Of a stretch of 6,111 bases of DNA, positions 1 through 5,942 are shown piece after piece. Below the pieces are notes generated by a model, which was not told the origin of the DNA, made no database searches, and saw nothing but the letters and a program-made list of their open reading frames with translations. Origin of the DNA: Frankiales bacterium (GTDB taxonomy: Bacteria; Actinomycetota; Actinomycetes; Mycobacteriales; SCTD01). How positions within the stretch are numbered: position 1 is the stretch's first letter; each line of letters starts with the position of its first letter. Where the stretch lies: assembly GCA_025464915.1 (NCBI GenBank), contig JAODNF010000476.1, positions 1 to 6,111 of the forward strand, in the 5' to 3' direction. The position numbers and the translations under genes are program-made.

Positions 1-79
1 GGCCGAGGACGACGTCGTCGGCGTCGATGACGTGCCACTGACGCGTGACGTCAGCAGGCTTCGGCTGGTACGTGGGCAC
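1..79 (-). CDS. rplM: 50S ribosomal protein L13, N-terminal part (cut by window edge)
   Basis: Reading the minus strand from the GTG at 79 gives 26 codons that run off the left edge. They include the stretch TRQWHVIDADDVVLG, the conserved L13 N-terminus (actinobacterial L13 typically starts M-x-T-Y-x-P-K-P-x-D-V-x-R-Q-W and continues V-I-D-A-x-D-x-V-L-G). L13 is an early-assembling large-subunit protein, normally transcribed with rpsI (S9), which would lie just outside the window. The purine-rich GAGAGAAGAAG ending a few bases before the GTG is a weak ribosome binding site. The gene follows the acetyltransferase stop codon by 69 bp, so it may have its own promoter or be read through from upstream. 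The identification rests on a short but very characteristic sequence. Confidence 0.93.
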   Translation of the reverse strand, partial: MPTYQPKPADVTRQWHVIDADDVVLG

Positions 80-107
80 TTCGCTTCTTCTCTCAGTCCG
101 GTGTCGG

Positions 108-130
108 GGCGCGCGTCAACGAGGCGCGCC
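108..130 (-). promoter_or_regulatory. GC-rich hairpin between the last GNAT gene and rplM (terminator or leader structure)
   Basis: The arms GGCGCGC (108-114) and GCGCGCC (124-130) are perfectly complementary, 7 bp with a 9-nt loop. The hairpin lies 18 nt after the acetyltransferase stop and 28 nt before the rplM start, and no T-run follows on the minus strand. It could be a weak terminator of the preceding gene block, or a structure in the rplM leader, where ribosomal-protein autoregulation is common in bacteria. The sequence does not decide between these. Confidence 0.4.
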
Positions 131-145
131 GCGCAACAGCCCACA

Positions 146-175
146 AGACTACCTGCTGCGGGCCTCGACCTGCAA
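146..175 (-). promoter_or_regulatory. Possible weak promoter for rplM
   Basis: On the minus strand TTGCAG (175-170) is followed after 18 bp by TAGTCT (151-146). The second element fits the TAnnnT pattern of a housekeeping -10; the first matches only the TTG of a -35. It overlaps the 3' end of the acetyltransferase gene and would give a leader of about 60 nt containing the 108-130 hairpin. This is a pattern match only, and such matches arise by chance. Confidence 0.22.
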
Positions 176-637
176 AGGCAGCGTCATGCCGATCAGGTCG
201 CGGCCGTCGATGCCGCCTGCGGGCGTGATCTCACCGTTCTCGACGAAGCCGAGACGGAGGTACGCGGCCCGCGCGGGGGCGTTGTCGACGTGCACGTCGA
301 GGTGCAGGGCGTGCGGGGCCGCCCAGGCCGCCACCCGCTCCACGAGAGCCTCCAGGACTCCCTGGCCACGGGCCGCTGGCCGCACGTAGACGCCGAACAG
401 CACCCGCCGGCCGCTGTCGGCCACGAAGCCACCTGCCATCCCCAGCAGCGCCCCGTCGTCCGCGCGCGCGAGCAGCCGCGGCCCCGAGTGCTGGGTCGCC
501 CAGCGGTGCGCCCACTCCTCGTCGGTCCGGGCCGCCGCATCGGCGTGCAGCTCGCCGAAGCCGATCGGGTTGTCGGCGAGGGCCTCGAGGCGCATCGGCC
601 GCCAGTCCCGCCAGTCCGTGACCTCGTCAACGCGCAC
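149..637 (-). CDS. GNAT-family N-acetyltransferase (single domain)
   Basis: A 162-residue protein of the GCN5-related N-acetyltransferase fold, which transfers the acetyl group of acetyl-CoA to an amine of a small molecule or protein. The acetyl-CoA pyrophosphate-binding motif A is VYVRPAARGQGVLEALVERV at residues 83-102, with R-G-Q-G-V as the Q/R-x-x-G-x core. The C-terminal motif is DNAPARAAYLRLGFVENGE at about 118-136, with the usual N, Y and LGF. The N-terminus (W-R-D-W-R-P-M-R-L-E-A-L, about 9-20) resembles the helix 1 region of small-molecule or antibiotic-type GNATs. I chose the GTG at 637, preceded by GAGGGCAGGG and giving an 11-bp overlap with the ABC-F gene, over an ATG at 688 that would force a 62-bp overlap. 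It is probably cotranslated with the ABC-F. The substrate cannot be told from sequence. Confidence 0.88.
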   Translation of the reverse strand: MRVDEVTDWRDWRPMRLEALADNPIGFGELHADAAARTDEEWAHRWATQHSGPRLLARADDGALLGMAGGFVADSGRRVLFGVYVRPAARGQGVLEALVERVAAWAAPHALHLDVHVDNAPARAAYLRLGFVENGEITPAGGIDGRDLIGMTLPLQVEARSR

Positions 638-2246
638 GCACGACCCTGCCCTCGTCCCAGACGGGTTCGTCGGACTCGTAGACGTCACCGCTCTCGCCGA
701 ACACGAGGAACCTGTCGAAGCCGCGCGCGAACCAGCGGTCGTGCGTCACAGCCAGGACGGTGCCGTCGAAGGCCTCGAGCCCCTCCTCCAGCGCTTCCGC
801 TGAGGCGAGGTCCAGGTTGTCGGTCGGCTCGTCGAGCAGCAGCAGGGTGGCGCCACCGAGCTCGAGCAGCAGCACCTGGAAGCGGGCCTGCTGCCCGCCG
901 GACAGGGAGTCGAAGGTCTGGTCGCACTGGTCCTGCAGCTCGTATCGCCGCAGGGCACCGATGGCCTGGCCGCGCTCCGTCCCCCGGCGCTCGCCGTCGC
1001 CGCGGTGCAGCACCTCGGTGAGCGTCTTGCCGTAGAGCTCGGGCTGGTTGTGGGTCTGGGCGAACCAGCCGGCGACGACCCGCGCGCCCAGCCTTGCGAC
1101 ACCGGTGTGCTTCACGTCCTGGCCGGCGAGCAGCCGCAGGAAGTGCGACTTGCCCGAGCCGTTGGAGCCGAGCACGCCGACCCGCTCGCCGTAGAACACC
1201 TCGAGGTCGAACGGCTTCATCAGGCCCGTGAGCTCGAGCTTCTCGCACGTGACCGCGCGGACGCCGGTGCGGCCGCCGCGGAGCTTCATCGTGACCTTCT
1301 GGTCCACGACCTGCTCGGGCGGCGGACCCACCTCGAGGAACTTCTCGTACCTGGTCTGCATGGCGCTGTAGCGGGATGCCATGTCGGGGCTGATCTTGGC
1401 CTGCTCCCGCAGCTTGAGGACGAGCGCCTTCAGACGCGCGTTCTCCTCGTCCCACCTCTTGTGCAGCTCCTCGAGGCGCTCTCGGCGCGCCTTGCGCGCG
1501 TCGTAGTAGGTCGCGAAGCCCTCGCCGTGCACCCACGCGCCGTGCGCCTCGATGGTCACGACCCGGGTCGCCACGTTGCCGAGCAGCTCGCGGTCGTGGG
1601 AGACGAACAGCACCGTCTTCTGCGACTCCGCCAGGGCGGCCTCCAGCCAACGCTTGCCCGGCACGTCGAGGTAGTTGTCGGGCTCGTCGAGGAGGAGCAC
1701 CTCGTCGGGCCCGCGAAGCAGCGCCTCGAGAGCGAGTCGCTTCTGCTCCCCACCGCTCAGCGTCGAGAGCTTGCGGTACATCGCCTTGTCGTAGGGCATC
1801 CCGAGCGCCGCCATCGTGCAGACGTCCCACTGCACCTCGGCGTCGTAGCCGTGCGCGTCGCCCCAGTCCGAAAGCGCTGTGGCGTAGCGCATCTGGGTCT
1901 TCTCGTTGTCGTCCTCCATCATCGCGAGCTCCGCCGCCTCGAGGGCGCGGCCGGCATCACGCACGCCGGGAGGGCTGAGGTCCAGCAACAGGTCCCGGAC
2001 CTCCGTCTCATCGCGGATCGAGCCGATGAACTGGCGCATCACACCGAGGCCGCCGTCTCGCGCGACAGCGCCCTCGCTGGGCTTGAGATCGCCCGCGATG
2101 ATCCGCAGCAGCGTCGTCTTGCCGGTGCCGTTCGCACCGACGAGCGCCGTCTTCGTACCGTCCCCAACGCGGAAGCTGGTCTCAGCGAACAGCACCCGCC
2201 CGTCGGGGAGCACGTAGCTCAGGGACTGGCAGTCGACGTACCCCAT
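627..2246 (-). CDS. ABC-F family ATPase (ribosome-associated, duplicated ATP-binding cassette)
   Basis: A 539-residue soluble protein with two ABC ATPase domains and no membrane segment, the layout of ABC-F proteins. These act on the ribosome E site as translation factors or antibiotic-protection proteins rather than as transporters. Domain 1: Walker A GANGTGKT (38-45), signature LSGGEQ (163-168), Walker B plus D-loop LLLDEPDNYLD (184-194), switch His in SHDRE (216-220). Domain 2: Walker A GSNGSGKS (360-367), LSGGQQ (448-453), LLLLDEPTDNLD (468-479), His in THDR (501-504). The charged helical linker at about 245-310 corresponds to the P-site tRNA interaction region. Both domains keep the catalytic Glu after Walker B Asp. 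The ATG shares its A with the TGA of the upstream gene (TGATG), and a strong GGGAGGTGA lies 7 bp before it (2254-2262), so it is likely translationally coupled. Odd point: DEPDNYLD in domain 1 and DEPTDNLD in domain 2 replace the common DEPTNHLD. Whether this is a housekeeping or a resistance-type ABC-F is open; being flanked by two acetyltransferases does not settle it. Confidence 0.95.
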   Translation of the reverse strand: MGYVDCQSLSYVLPDGRVLFAETSFRVGDGTKTALVGANGTGKTTLLRIIAGDLKPSEGAVARDGGLGVMRQFIGSIRDETEVRDLLLDLSPPGVRDAGRALEAAELAMMEDDNEKTQMRYATALSDWGDAHGYDAEVQWDVCTMAALGMPYDKAMYRKLSTLSGGEQKRLALEALLRGPDEVLLLDEPDNYLDVPGKRWLEAALAESQKTVLFVSHDRELLGNVATRVVTIEAHGAWVHGEGFATYYDARKARRERLEELHKRWDEENARLKALVLKLREQAKISPDMASRYSAMQTRYEKFLEVGPPPEQVVDQKVTMKLRGGRTGVRAVTCEKLELTGLMKPFDLEVFYGERVGVLGSNGSGKSHFLRLLAGQDVKHTGVARLGARVVAGWFAQTHNQPELYGKTLTEVLHRGDGERRGTERGQAIGALRRYELQDQCDQTFDSLSGGQQARFQVLLLELGGATLLLLDEPTDNLDLASAEALEEGLEAFDGTVLAVTHDRWFARGFDRFLVFGESGDVYESDEPVWDEGRVVRAR

Positions 2247-3025
2247 CAGCCGCTCACCTCCCAGTAGTCCTCGCCGGCCTCGTGCACGAAGCCGAGGTCG
2301 GTGTAGAGCCTCAGGGCGTTGGCGTTCCCGGTCTCCACCTCGAGCGTCACCCGGGGTACGCCGTCGGCACGGAGCGCCCGGCAGGTGCGTGCGAGGACGT
2401 CACGGCCGATGCCCCTGCCCTGGTGGTCGGGGTCGACCGCGAAGCCGTAGACCCCCGCCCAGTCGTCGCGTCGGCCGATCCGCAGGGTGCCGACAGCGAC
2501 GCCTTCGCGCTCGATGACCTGCGTCGTGTCGCCGAACCGGTGCAGGACGTCGGCGGGCGGCTCCCAGTCGAAGGCGCGGCGCAGCAGGTCGCGCACCAGC
2601 TCAAGGTCGTCTCCCGTCGCGAGCCGCAGCGAGATCGCCGGATCCTCGGGTCCCTGCGGGGTCTCGCCCAGGACCAAGTAGTGCTCCGAGTGACTCAGGA
2701 TCGCCTGCCGGCTCGCGGCGAAGGCCCGGCCCGCCGGCGTGCCGACGGGGACGACGAGCAGCGCAGTCCGGCCGGCGGGGAGCAGCTCCGCCAGAAGGGA
2801 CGCGCCGATCCCCCGTCGCCGGTGGTCGGGCGCGACCATGCCGGCGATCTCGTCGGGAGGGCCGAACGGGTAGCGAGCGGCGAAGCCGACCAGCCGGTCG
2901 CCGTCCCAGCGCAGCGCTGTGGTGACGCCGTCCTCGGCGAGCGTCTTGGGCTCGAGCTTGAGCCGGCCGCCGTCGTGGGCGACGACCTCCTTCTCCAGCG
3001 CTTGCACGGCAACGAGGTCGATCAC
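2246..3025 (-). CDS. Tandem-domain GNAT acetyltransferase
   Basis: A 259-residue protein with two GNAT domains in a row. The N-terminal half has the acetyl-CoA motif MVAPDHRRRGIGASLLAEL at about 63-81; the C-terminal half has VDPDHQGRGIGRDVLAR (197-213), followed by EVETGNANALRLYTDLGFV (229-247), the conserved N-x-x-A and Y-x-x-L-G-F of the fold. Both halves keep R-x-x-G-I-G, so both could bind acetyl-CoA; in many tandem GNATs only one half is active. The arrangement recalls mycothiol synthase MshD, but the protein is shorter than MshD (about 315 residues in M. tuberculosis) and shows no clear MshD-specific sequence, so I do not use that symbol. I chose the GTG at 3025 (V-I-D-L-V-A-V-Q) because the longer frame back to 3172 would overlap the upstream gene and encodes low-complexity, Arg/Pro-rich sequence. 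The Shine-Dalgarno before this GTG is weak. It sits 31 bp after the sensor-like gene and shares one base with the ABC-F start. Confidence 0.88.
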   Translation of the reverse strand: MIDLVAVQALEKEVVAHDGGRLKLEPKTLAEDGVTTALRWDGDRLVGFAARYPFGPPDEIAGMVAPDHRRRGIGASLLAELLPAGRTALLVVPVGTPAGRAFAASRQAILSHSEHYLVLGETPQGPEDPAISLRLATGDDLELVRDLLRRAFDWEPPADVLHRFGDTTQVIEREGVAVGTLRIGRRDDWAGVYGFAVDPDHQGRGIGRDVLARTCRALRADGVPRVTLEVETGNANALRLYTDLGFVHEAGEDYWEVSG

Positions 3026-3056
3026 GCCACCATCGTGGCAGTGACGGGCCAGTGGA

Positions 3057-4490
3057 TTAGGGCTTTCCGCAGGACGTGCGCAGCCCGTCGGGTGCCCGCC
3101 ACCCGCGGGTGCCCACCTGGCCGACGTAGAAGCAGCGCTGCACGTGGTGCGGCGCGAGCGGCGGCACGACACCGCCCACGGTGCTGCCGGCCTGCTCGTT
3201 CGCGACCGCCAGCAGGTCGCCGCGGCTCGACCCGGCGCTGAGAACGACCTCCTGCGCGAGCTGGGTCGCCGCCCACGCCGAGGTAAGGGCGGCGTTGGGC
3301 TGCGTCCCGTCCGGCAGCACGGCCCGGAAGGCGGCAGGGGCAGCCGGCCAGGGCAGCACCTGCTGCGGCGACAGCGCCCCGCGCAGCACGGGCTCCTGCA
3401 GGACCGGGGAGCTCCCTGCGAGGTCGGAGGTCAGCACCCAGAACGGCGTGAACCCCATGTCCTGCGCCGTCCTGGCCAGGCCGACCGCCTGCTGCGGCGC
3501 GAGGCCCGCCAGCGCCACGACGGTCACGCCCTTGCTCCTCATGTCCGCGACGACGGCGGTGTAGTCGGTCGAGCTGGTCGGGAACCGCTCGAGCACGGTC
3601 GGGTCCAGGCCGTACTTCGCCGCACGCCGGTCCTCGATGAGGGGGGCCGGCCCCGTGTCGCAGCCGTCGCTGTCGGGGCAGACCACCCCGAGGTGCCCGC
3701 CCGGGTCCTGGCGCGCGGCCAGCACGGCCAGGCCGTCCCAGAAGGCGACCGCGTCGGTCCCCTGCGCGAACAGGACGGGGCTGGTGCTCCAGAGCGTCGT
3801 GGACAGGTCGCCTCCCAGGACCGGGATCCCCCTGCCGCGCAAGTAGGACTCCGTCCAGGCGTCCACATCGGTCGACACGAACGCATCGACACCCTGCGCG
3901 ACGAGCTGTCGCATGTCCTGGTGCAGGGAAGCGGCGTCGCCGGAGCTGTCGAGCACCGTCAGCTCGACCGTGCGGCCGGCGATGCCGCCGTCGGCGTCGA
4001 GCCGGGCGGCCCAGTTCTTCAGCAGCTGCGGCACTCCGGTTCGGCTCGACCTCAGCAGGGTCGACGTCGGCGCCGGGTACGACCAGGCGCCGACCGCCCC
4101 GAGCCGCACCGGACCGGCTGACGGGCCACTGGGCGGCACGACTGTGACAGGTGTGGCCGTCACAGTCGGCGTGTCCGAGGACGACGGCGTCGACGTCCGG
4201 GTCGGCGGGGCGGTCGGCGACGCGGCCCCTGCCGGCGTCGCCGTCTGCGTCGCGGTCGGCGTCGGGGTGCCGGTCGGGTCAGTGGCCACCAGGGTCTGGG
4301 AGGTCCCGCCGCCCTGCAGGGCGAGCACGCCGGCGAGCACGACGGTCATCCCGGCCGCACCCACCGCTCCCGCCTGCCAGGCCTGGCGTCGGCGCCGGCG
4401 GGCGACGAGCGCGCCCCACCGGTCCTCGGTGGCGGGCTGGTCGCCGGCCATCCCCTGCAGCAGTCGCCTCAGGCGGTCCTCGGGGCTCAT
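3057..4490 (-). CDS. Single-pass membrane protein with extracellular periplasmic-binding-protein (type I, Leu/Ile/Val-like) domain; putative ECF sigma partner or sensor
   Basis: A 477-residue protein. Residues 1-38 are short, charged and probably cytoplasmic, ending in the basic stretch RRRRR (31-35). One hydrophobic segment at about 39-60 is predicted to cross the membrane. A Thr/Pro/Ser-rich linker (about 66-125, DNA 4116-4295) could span the cell wall. The rest (about 127-477) looks like a type I solute-binding-protein fold: VRLGAVGAWSYP opening strand; GGIAGRTVELTVLDSSGD (168-185), the characteristic 'G-I-x-G-R-x-V-E-L' of branched-chain amino acid receptors; MRQLVAQGVDAFVS (193-206); then LGVVCPDSDGCD and VVADMRSKGVTVVALAGLAP (313-332). 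Four Cys (271, 277, 453, 474) all lie in the outer domain and could form disulfides. The ATG at 4490 overlaps the sigma TGA (ATGA) and has AAGGAG 7 bp upstream (4498-4503). There is no lipobox, so it is not an ordinary lipoprotein SBP, no permease genes are nearby, and no zinc-finger anti-sigma motif is visible. A role as a sigma-controlling sensor is inferred from context. Confidence 0.82.
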   Translation of the reverse strand: MSPEDRLRRLLQGMAGDQPATEDRWGALVARRRRRQAWQAGAVGAAGMTVVLAGVLALQGGGTSQTLVATDPTGTPTPTATQTATPAGAASPTAPPTRTSTPSSSDTPTVTATPVTVVPPSGPSAGPVRLGAVGAWSYPAPTSTLLRSSRTGVPQLLKNWAARLDADGGIAGRTVELTVLDSSGDAASLHQDMRQLVAQGVDAFVSTDVDAWTESYLRGRGIPVLGGDLSTTLWSTSPVLFAQGTDAVAFWDGLAVLAARQDPGGHLGVVCPDSDGCDTGPAPLIEDRRAAKYGLDPTVLERFPTSSTDYTAVVADMRSKGVTVVALAGLAPQQAVGLARTAQDMGFTPFWVLTSDLAGSSPVLQEPVLRGALSPQQVLPWPAAPAAFRAVLPDGTQPNAALTSAWAATQLAQEVVLSAGSSRGDLLAVANEQAGSTVGGVVPPLAPHHVQRCFYVGQVGTRGWRAPDGLRTSCGKP

Positions 4491-4984
4491 ACGGGCACTC
4501 CTTCGTCGAGGACGTCGCGCAACCGCTCCAGGGCGCGCGCCGTCGCGCTCTTGACCGTGCCGAGGGGGCAGCCCAGTGCCTCCGCCGTCGCGGCTTCGGT
4601 GAGGTCGTCGTAGAACCGCAGCACCAGGACCGCCCGCCACCTCGGCGGGAGCGTCCGGAGCGCCTGGGTCAGCGCGGCGCGGTCGTCTGCCTCGCGGTAC
4701 GGGTCGTGCCCCGGCAGGTCCGGCAGCACCTCCGTGGGCAGCTCACCCGTCCACTTGCGGCGCCACCGGCGCACCGACGAGCGCGCCATGGTGCGCCGGA
4801 CGTAGGCCTCGGCGGCCGCCGGCTCCCGCAGGCTCCCCCAGCGGGCCCAGGTCGTCAGCAGCGCGCTCTGGAGCAGGTCCTCGGCAGCGCCCCAGTCCCC
4901 GGTCAGCAGGTACGCGGTCCGCTGCAGGGCAGCGCCGCGCGTCTCGACGAGGGCACGCAGCGCACCCAGGTCGTCCACGTCCAC
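4487..4984 (-). CDS. ECF (group IV) RNA polymerase sigma factor, SigE-like actinobacterial family
   Basis: A 165-residue sigma factor with only regions 2 and 4, the minimal ECF layout, which directs RNA polymerase to a dedicated promoter set. Region 2 lies at about 17-77: AYLLTGDWGAAEDLLQSALL is the core-binding helix 2.2 with the D-L-L-Q pattern, followed by WARWGSL and the basic AYVRRTMARSSVRRWRRK that contacts the -10 element. Region 4 lies at about 104-158: LRTLPPRWRAVLVLRFYDDL and the -35-recognising helix-turn-helix AEALGCPLGTVKSATARAL (134-152). The length and the 'AYLLTGDWGAAEDLLQ' start match the SigE-like family common in Streptomyces and relatives. The start is the GTG at 4984, with GAGGGGG just upstream (4989-4995). 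The stop overlaps the start of the membrane protein gene by 4 bp, the arrangement expected of a sigma factor and its regulator. Its targets are unknown; it may read its own promoter (see 5034-5040). Confidence 0.95.
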   Translation of the reverse strand: MDVDDLGALRALVETRGAALQRTAYLLTGDWGAAEDLLQSALLTTWARWGSLREPAAAEAYVRRTMARSSVRRWRRKWTGELPTEVLPDLPGHDPYREADDRAALTQALRTLPPRWRAVLVLRFYDDLTEAATAEALGCPLGTVKSATARALERLRDVLDEGVPV

Positions 4985-5020
4985 CCTGCCCCCTCGATCG
5001 GCTCAGGAGAAGGAGGCCCT

Positions 5021-5038
5021 GAACCGTGCGAAAGGTTC
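5021..5038 (-). promoter_or_regulatory. Inverted repeat and ECF-type -35-like motif upstream of the sigma gene
   Basis: The 61-bp gap between truA and the sigma gene contains GAACC (5021-5025) and GGTTC (5034-5038) around an 8-nt spacer. On the minus strand the same stretch reads GGGAACC (5040-5034), a good match to the GGAAC -35 element seen by many ECF sigma factors and located about 50 bp before the sigma start. No convincing -10 appears at the usual spacing, since the following bases are CT-rich. It may be an autoregulated promoter, an operator, or a weak truA terminator. Confidence 0.4.
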
Positions 5039-5045
5039 CCGCAAC

Positions 5046-5843
5046 TCACAGCTCGGCGGAACGGAGGTTGCGGGTGACCTGCTGACGCGCGGCGAGCTGG
5101 TCATCGGGGGGGTACTCGACGCGGACGAGGGTCAGCCCGTGCGGCGGGGCGACGGCCACGTCGGAGACCCGGGCGCCGGCGGTCAGCAGGGTGGCCGGCC
5201 AGTCGGGCGTACGGCGTCCCTCGCCCACCGCGAGCAGCGCACCGACGAGGGACCGCACCATCGAGTGGCAGAAGGCGTCGGCGCGGACGGTCGCTACCAG
5301 CACGTCCTCGCGGGCCCAGTCGAGCTGCAGCAAGGTCCGGACCGTCGTCGCGCCCTCGCGCCGCTTGCAGAAGGCGGCGAAGTCGTGCAGCCCCAGCAGC
5401 TGGGCGCTCGCGTCCTCGATCGCCGGCAGGTCAAGCGATCTCGGCCAGGCCAGGGTGTCCTGGCGGCGCAGCGGGTCGACCTGCTCCGGCCCGTCGGCCA
5501 CGCGGTAGCGATAGGTGCGCGCCACCCCGCTGAACCGGGCGTCGAAGCCCGCAGGAGCGCGCGTGACGGCCCGGATGCGGACGTCGGGTGGCAGGATCCC
5601 GTTGAGCCTCCGCAGCAGCCGGTCCTCGGCCGCCTCGTCGGGCAGGTCGACGTGCGCGACCTGGCCCGTGGCGTGCACGCCGGCGTCGGTGCGACCCGCG
5701 ACCGTGATCCGCGCCAGGTCGTCGCGGCGCGTGATCGTGGCGAGGGCCTGCTCGAGCTCGCCCTGCACGGTGCGCTGGTCGTGCTGGAACGCCCAGCCGG
5801 CAAAGGCGGTGCCGTCGTAGGCCAGGTCCAGCCGGACCCGCAC
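5046..5843 (-). CDS. truA: tRNA pseudouridine(38-40) synthase TruA
   Basis: A 265-residue enzyme that isomerises uridines 38, 39 and 40 in the tRNA anticodon arm to pseudouridine; it needs no cofactor. It opens with the family start VRLDLAYDGTAFAGWAFQ and QRTVQGELEQAL. The catalytic aspartate is D53 in GRTDAGVHATGQVAHVD (50-66). Further family motifs are FDARFSGVARTYRYRV (100-115), with the conserved active-site Tyr, and FCHSMVRSLVGALLAVGEG (191-209) in the C-terminal half. I chose the GTG at 5843 because GGAGGGG (5847-5853) stands just before it and family homology starts there. Longer starts (GTG 5861, ATG 5915) reach into non-homologous sequence and, for the ATG, into the palindromic repeat. 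Position after rplQ is the usual actinobacterial order. Length is normal for the family. Confidence 0.97.
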   Translation of the reverse strand: MRVRLDLAYDGTAFAGWAFQHDQRTVQGELEQALATITRRDDLARITVAGRTDAGVHATGQVAHVDLPDEAAEDRLLRRLNGILPPDVRIRAVTRAPAGFDARFSGVARTYRYRVADGPEQVDPLRRQDTLAWPRSLDLPAIEDASAQLLGLHDFAAFCKRREGATTVRTLLQLDWAREDVLVATVRADAFCHSMVRSLVGALLAVGEGRRTPDWPATLLTAGARVSDVAVAPPHGLTLVRVEYPPDDQLAARQQVTRNLRSAEL

Positions 5844-5877
5844 GAACCCCTCCGCGACCACGCAGCCGAGGCTACTT

Positions 5878-5934
5878 CCCGCGGTTTCACCGATTCCCCG
5901 GCCCTGGACCCTCACGATTCGGTGAAACCGCGGG
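5878..5934. repeat. Palindromic repeat, copy 1 (57 bp)
   Basis: The arms CCCGCGGTTTCACCGA (5878-5893) and TCGGTGAAACCGCGGG (5919-5934) are perfectly complementary over 16 bp, around a 25-nt middle part. It is the copy nearer truA, ending 34 bp before the chosen start codon. It matches copy 2 at about 50 of 57 positions with no gaps. A transcript of either strand would fold into a strong hairpin. No coding sequence is supported here. Confidence 0.9.
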
Positions 5935-5942
5935 GTGTCCGG

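Noticed and set aside
32..1021. Plus-strand open frame across the GNAT gene and the ABC-F 3' end
   Set aside because: It runs antisense across two recognisable minus-strand genes, and the Arg/Pro-rich product has no domain. Its start also overlaps the rplM 5' end.
1005..2267. Long plus-strand open frame (420 codons) opposite the ABC-F gene
   Set aside because: It is the antisense shadow of a clear ABC-F gene. Its translation is rich in L, H, R and V without any family motif, as expected in high-GC DNA.
2246..3025. Mycothiol synthase (mshD)
   Set aside because: The two-GNAT layout is shared, but the length is shorter and the sequence outside the general GNAT motifs does not resemble MshD.
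3026..3039. Small hairpin GCCAC-GATG-GTGGC just before the GTG of the tandem GNAT
   Set aside because: A 5-bp stem with no T-run is common by chance at this GC content. I do not call it a terminator or regulator.
3026..3172. N-terminal extension of the tandem GNAT back to ATG 3172
   Set aside because: It would overlap the upstream gene by 116 bp, and the extra 49 residues look like an out-of-frame reading of that gene.
2282..4121. Two plus-strand open frames (2282-3241 and 3144-4121)
   Set aside because: Both are antisense to the tandem GNAT and the binding-protein-like gene, span their boundaries, and show no motif or ribosome binding site.
4491..4640. N-terminal extension of the membrane protein back to 4640
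   Set aside because: The extra 50 residues are an out-of-frame reading of sigma region 4. ATG 4490 has a good AAGGAG and the typical ATGA overlap.
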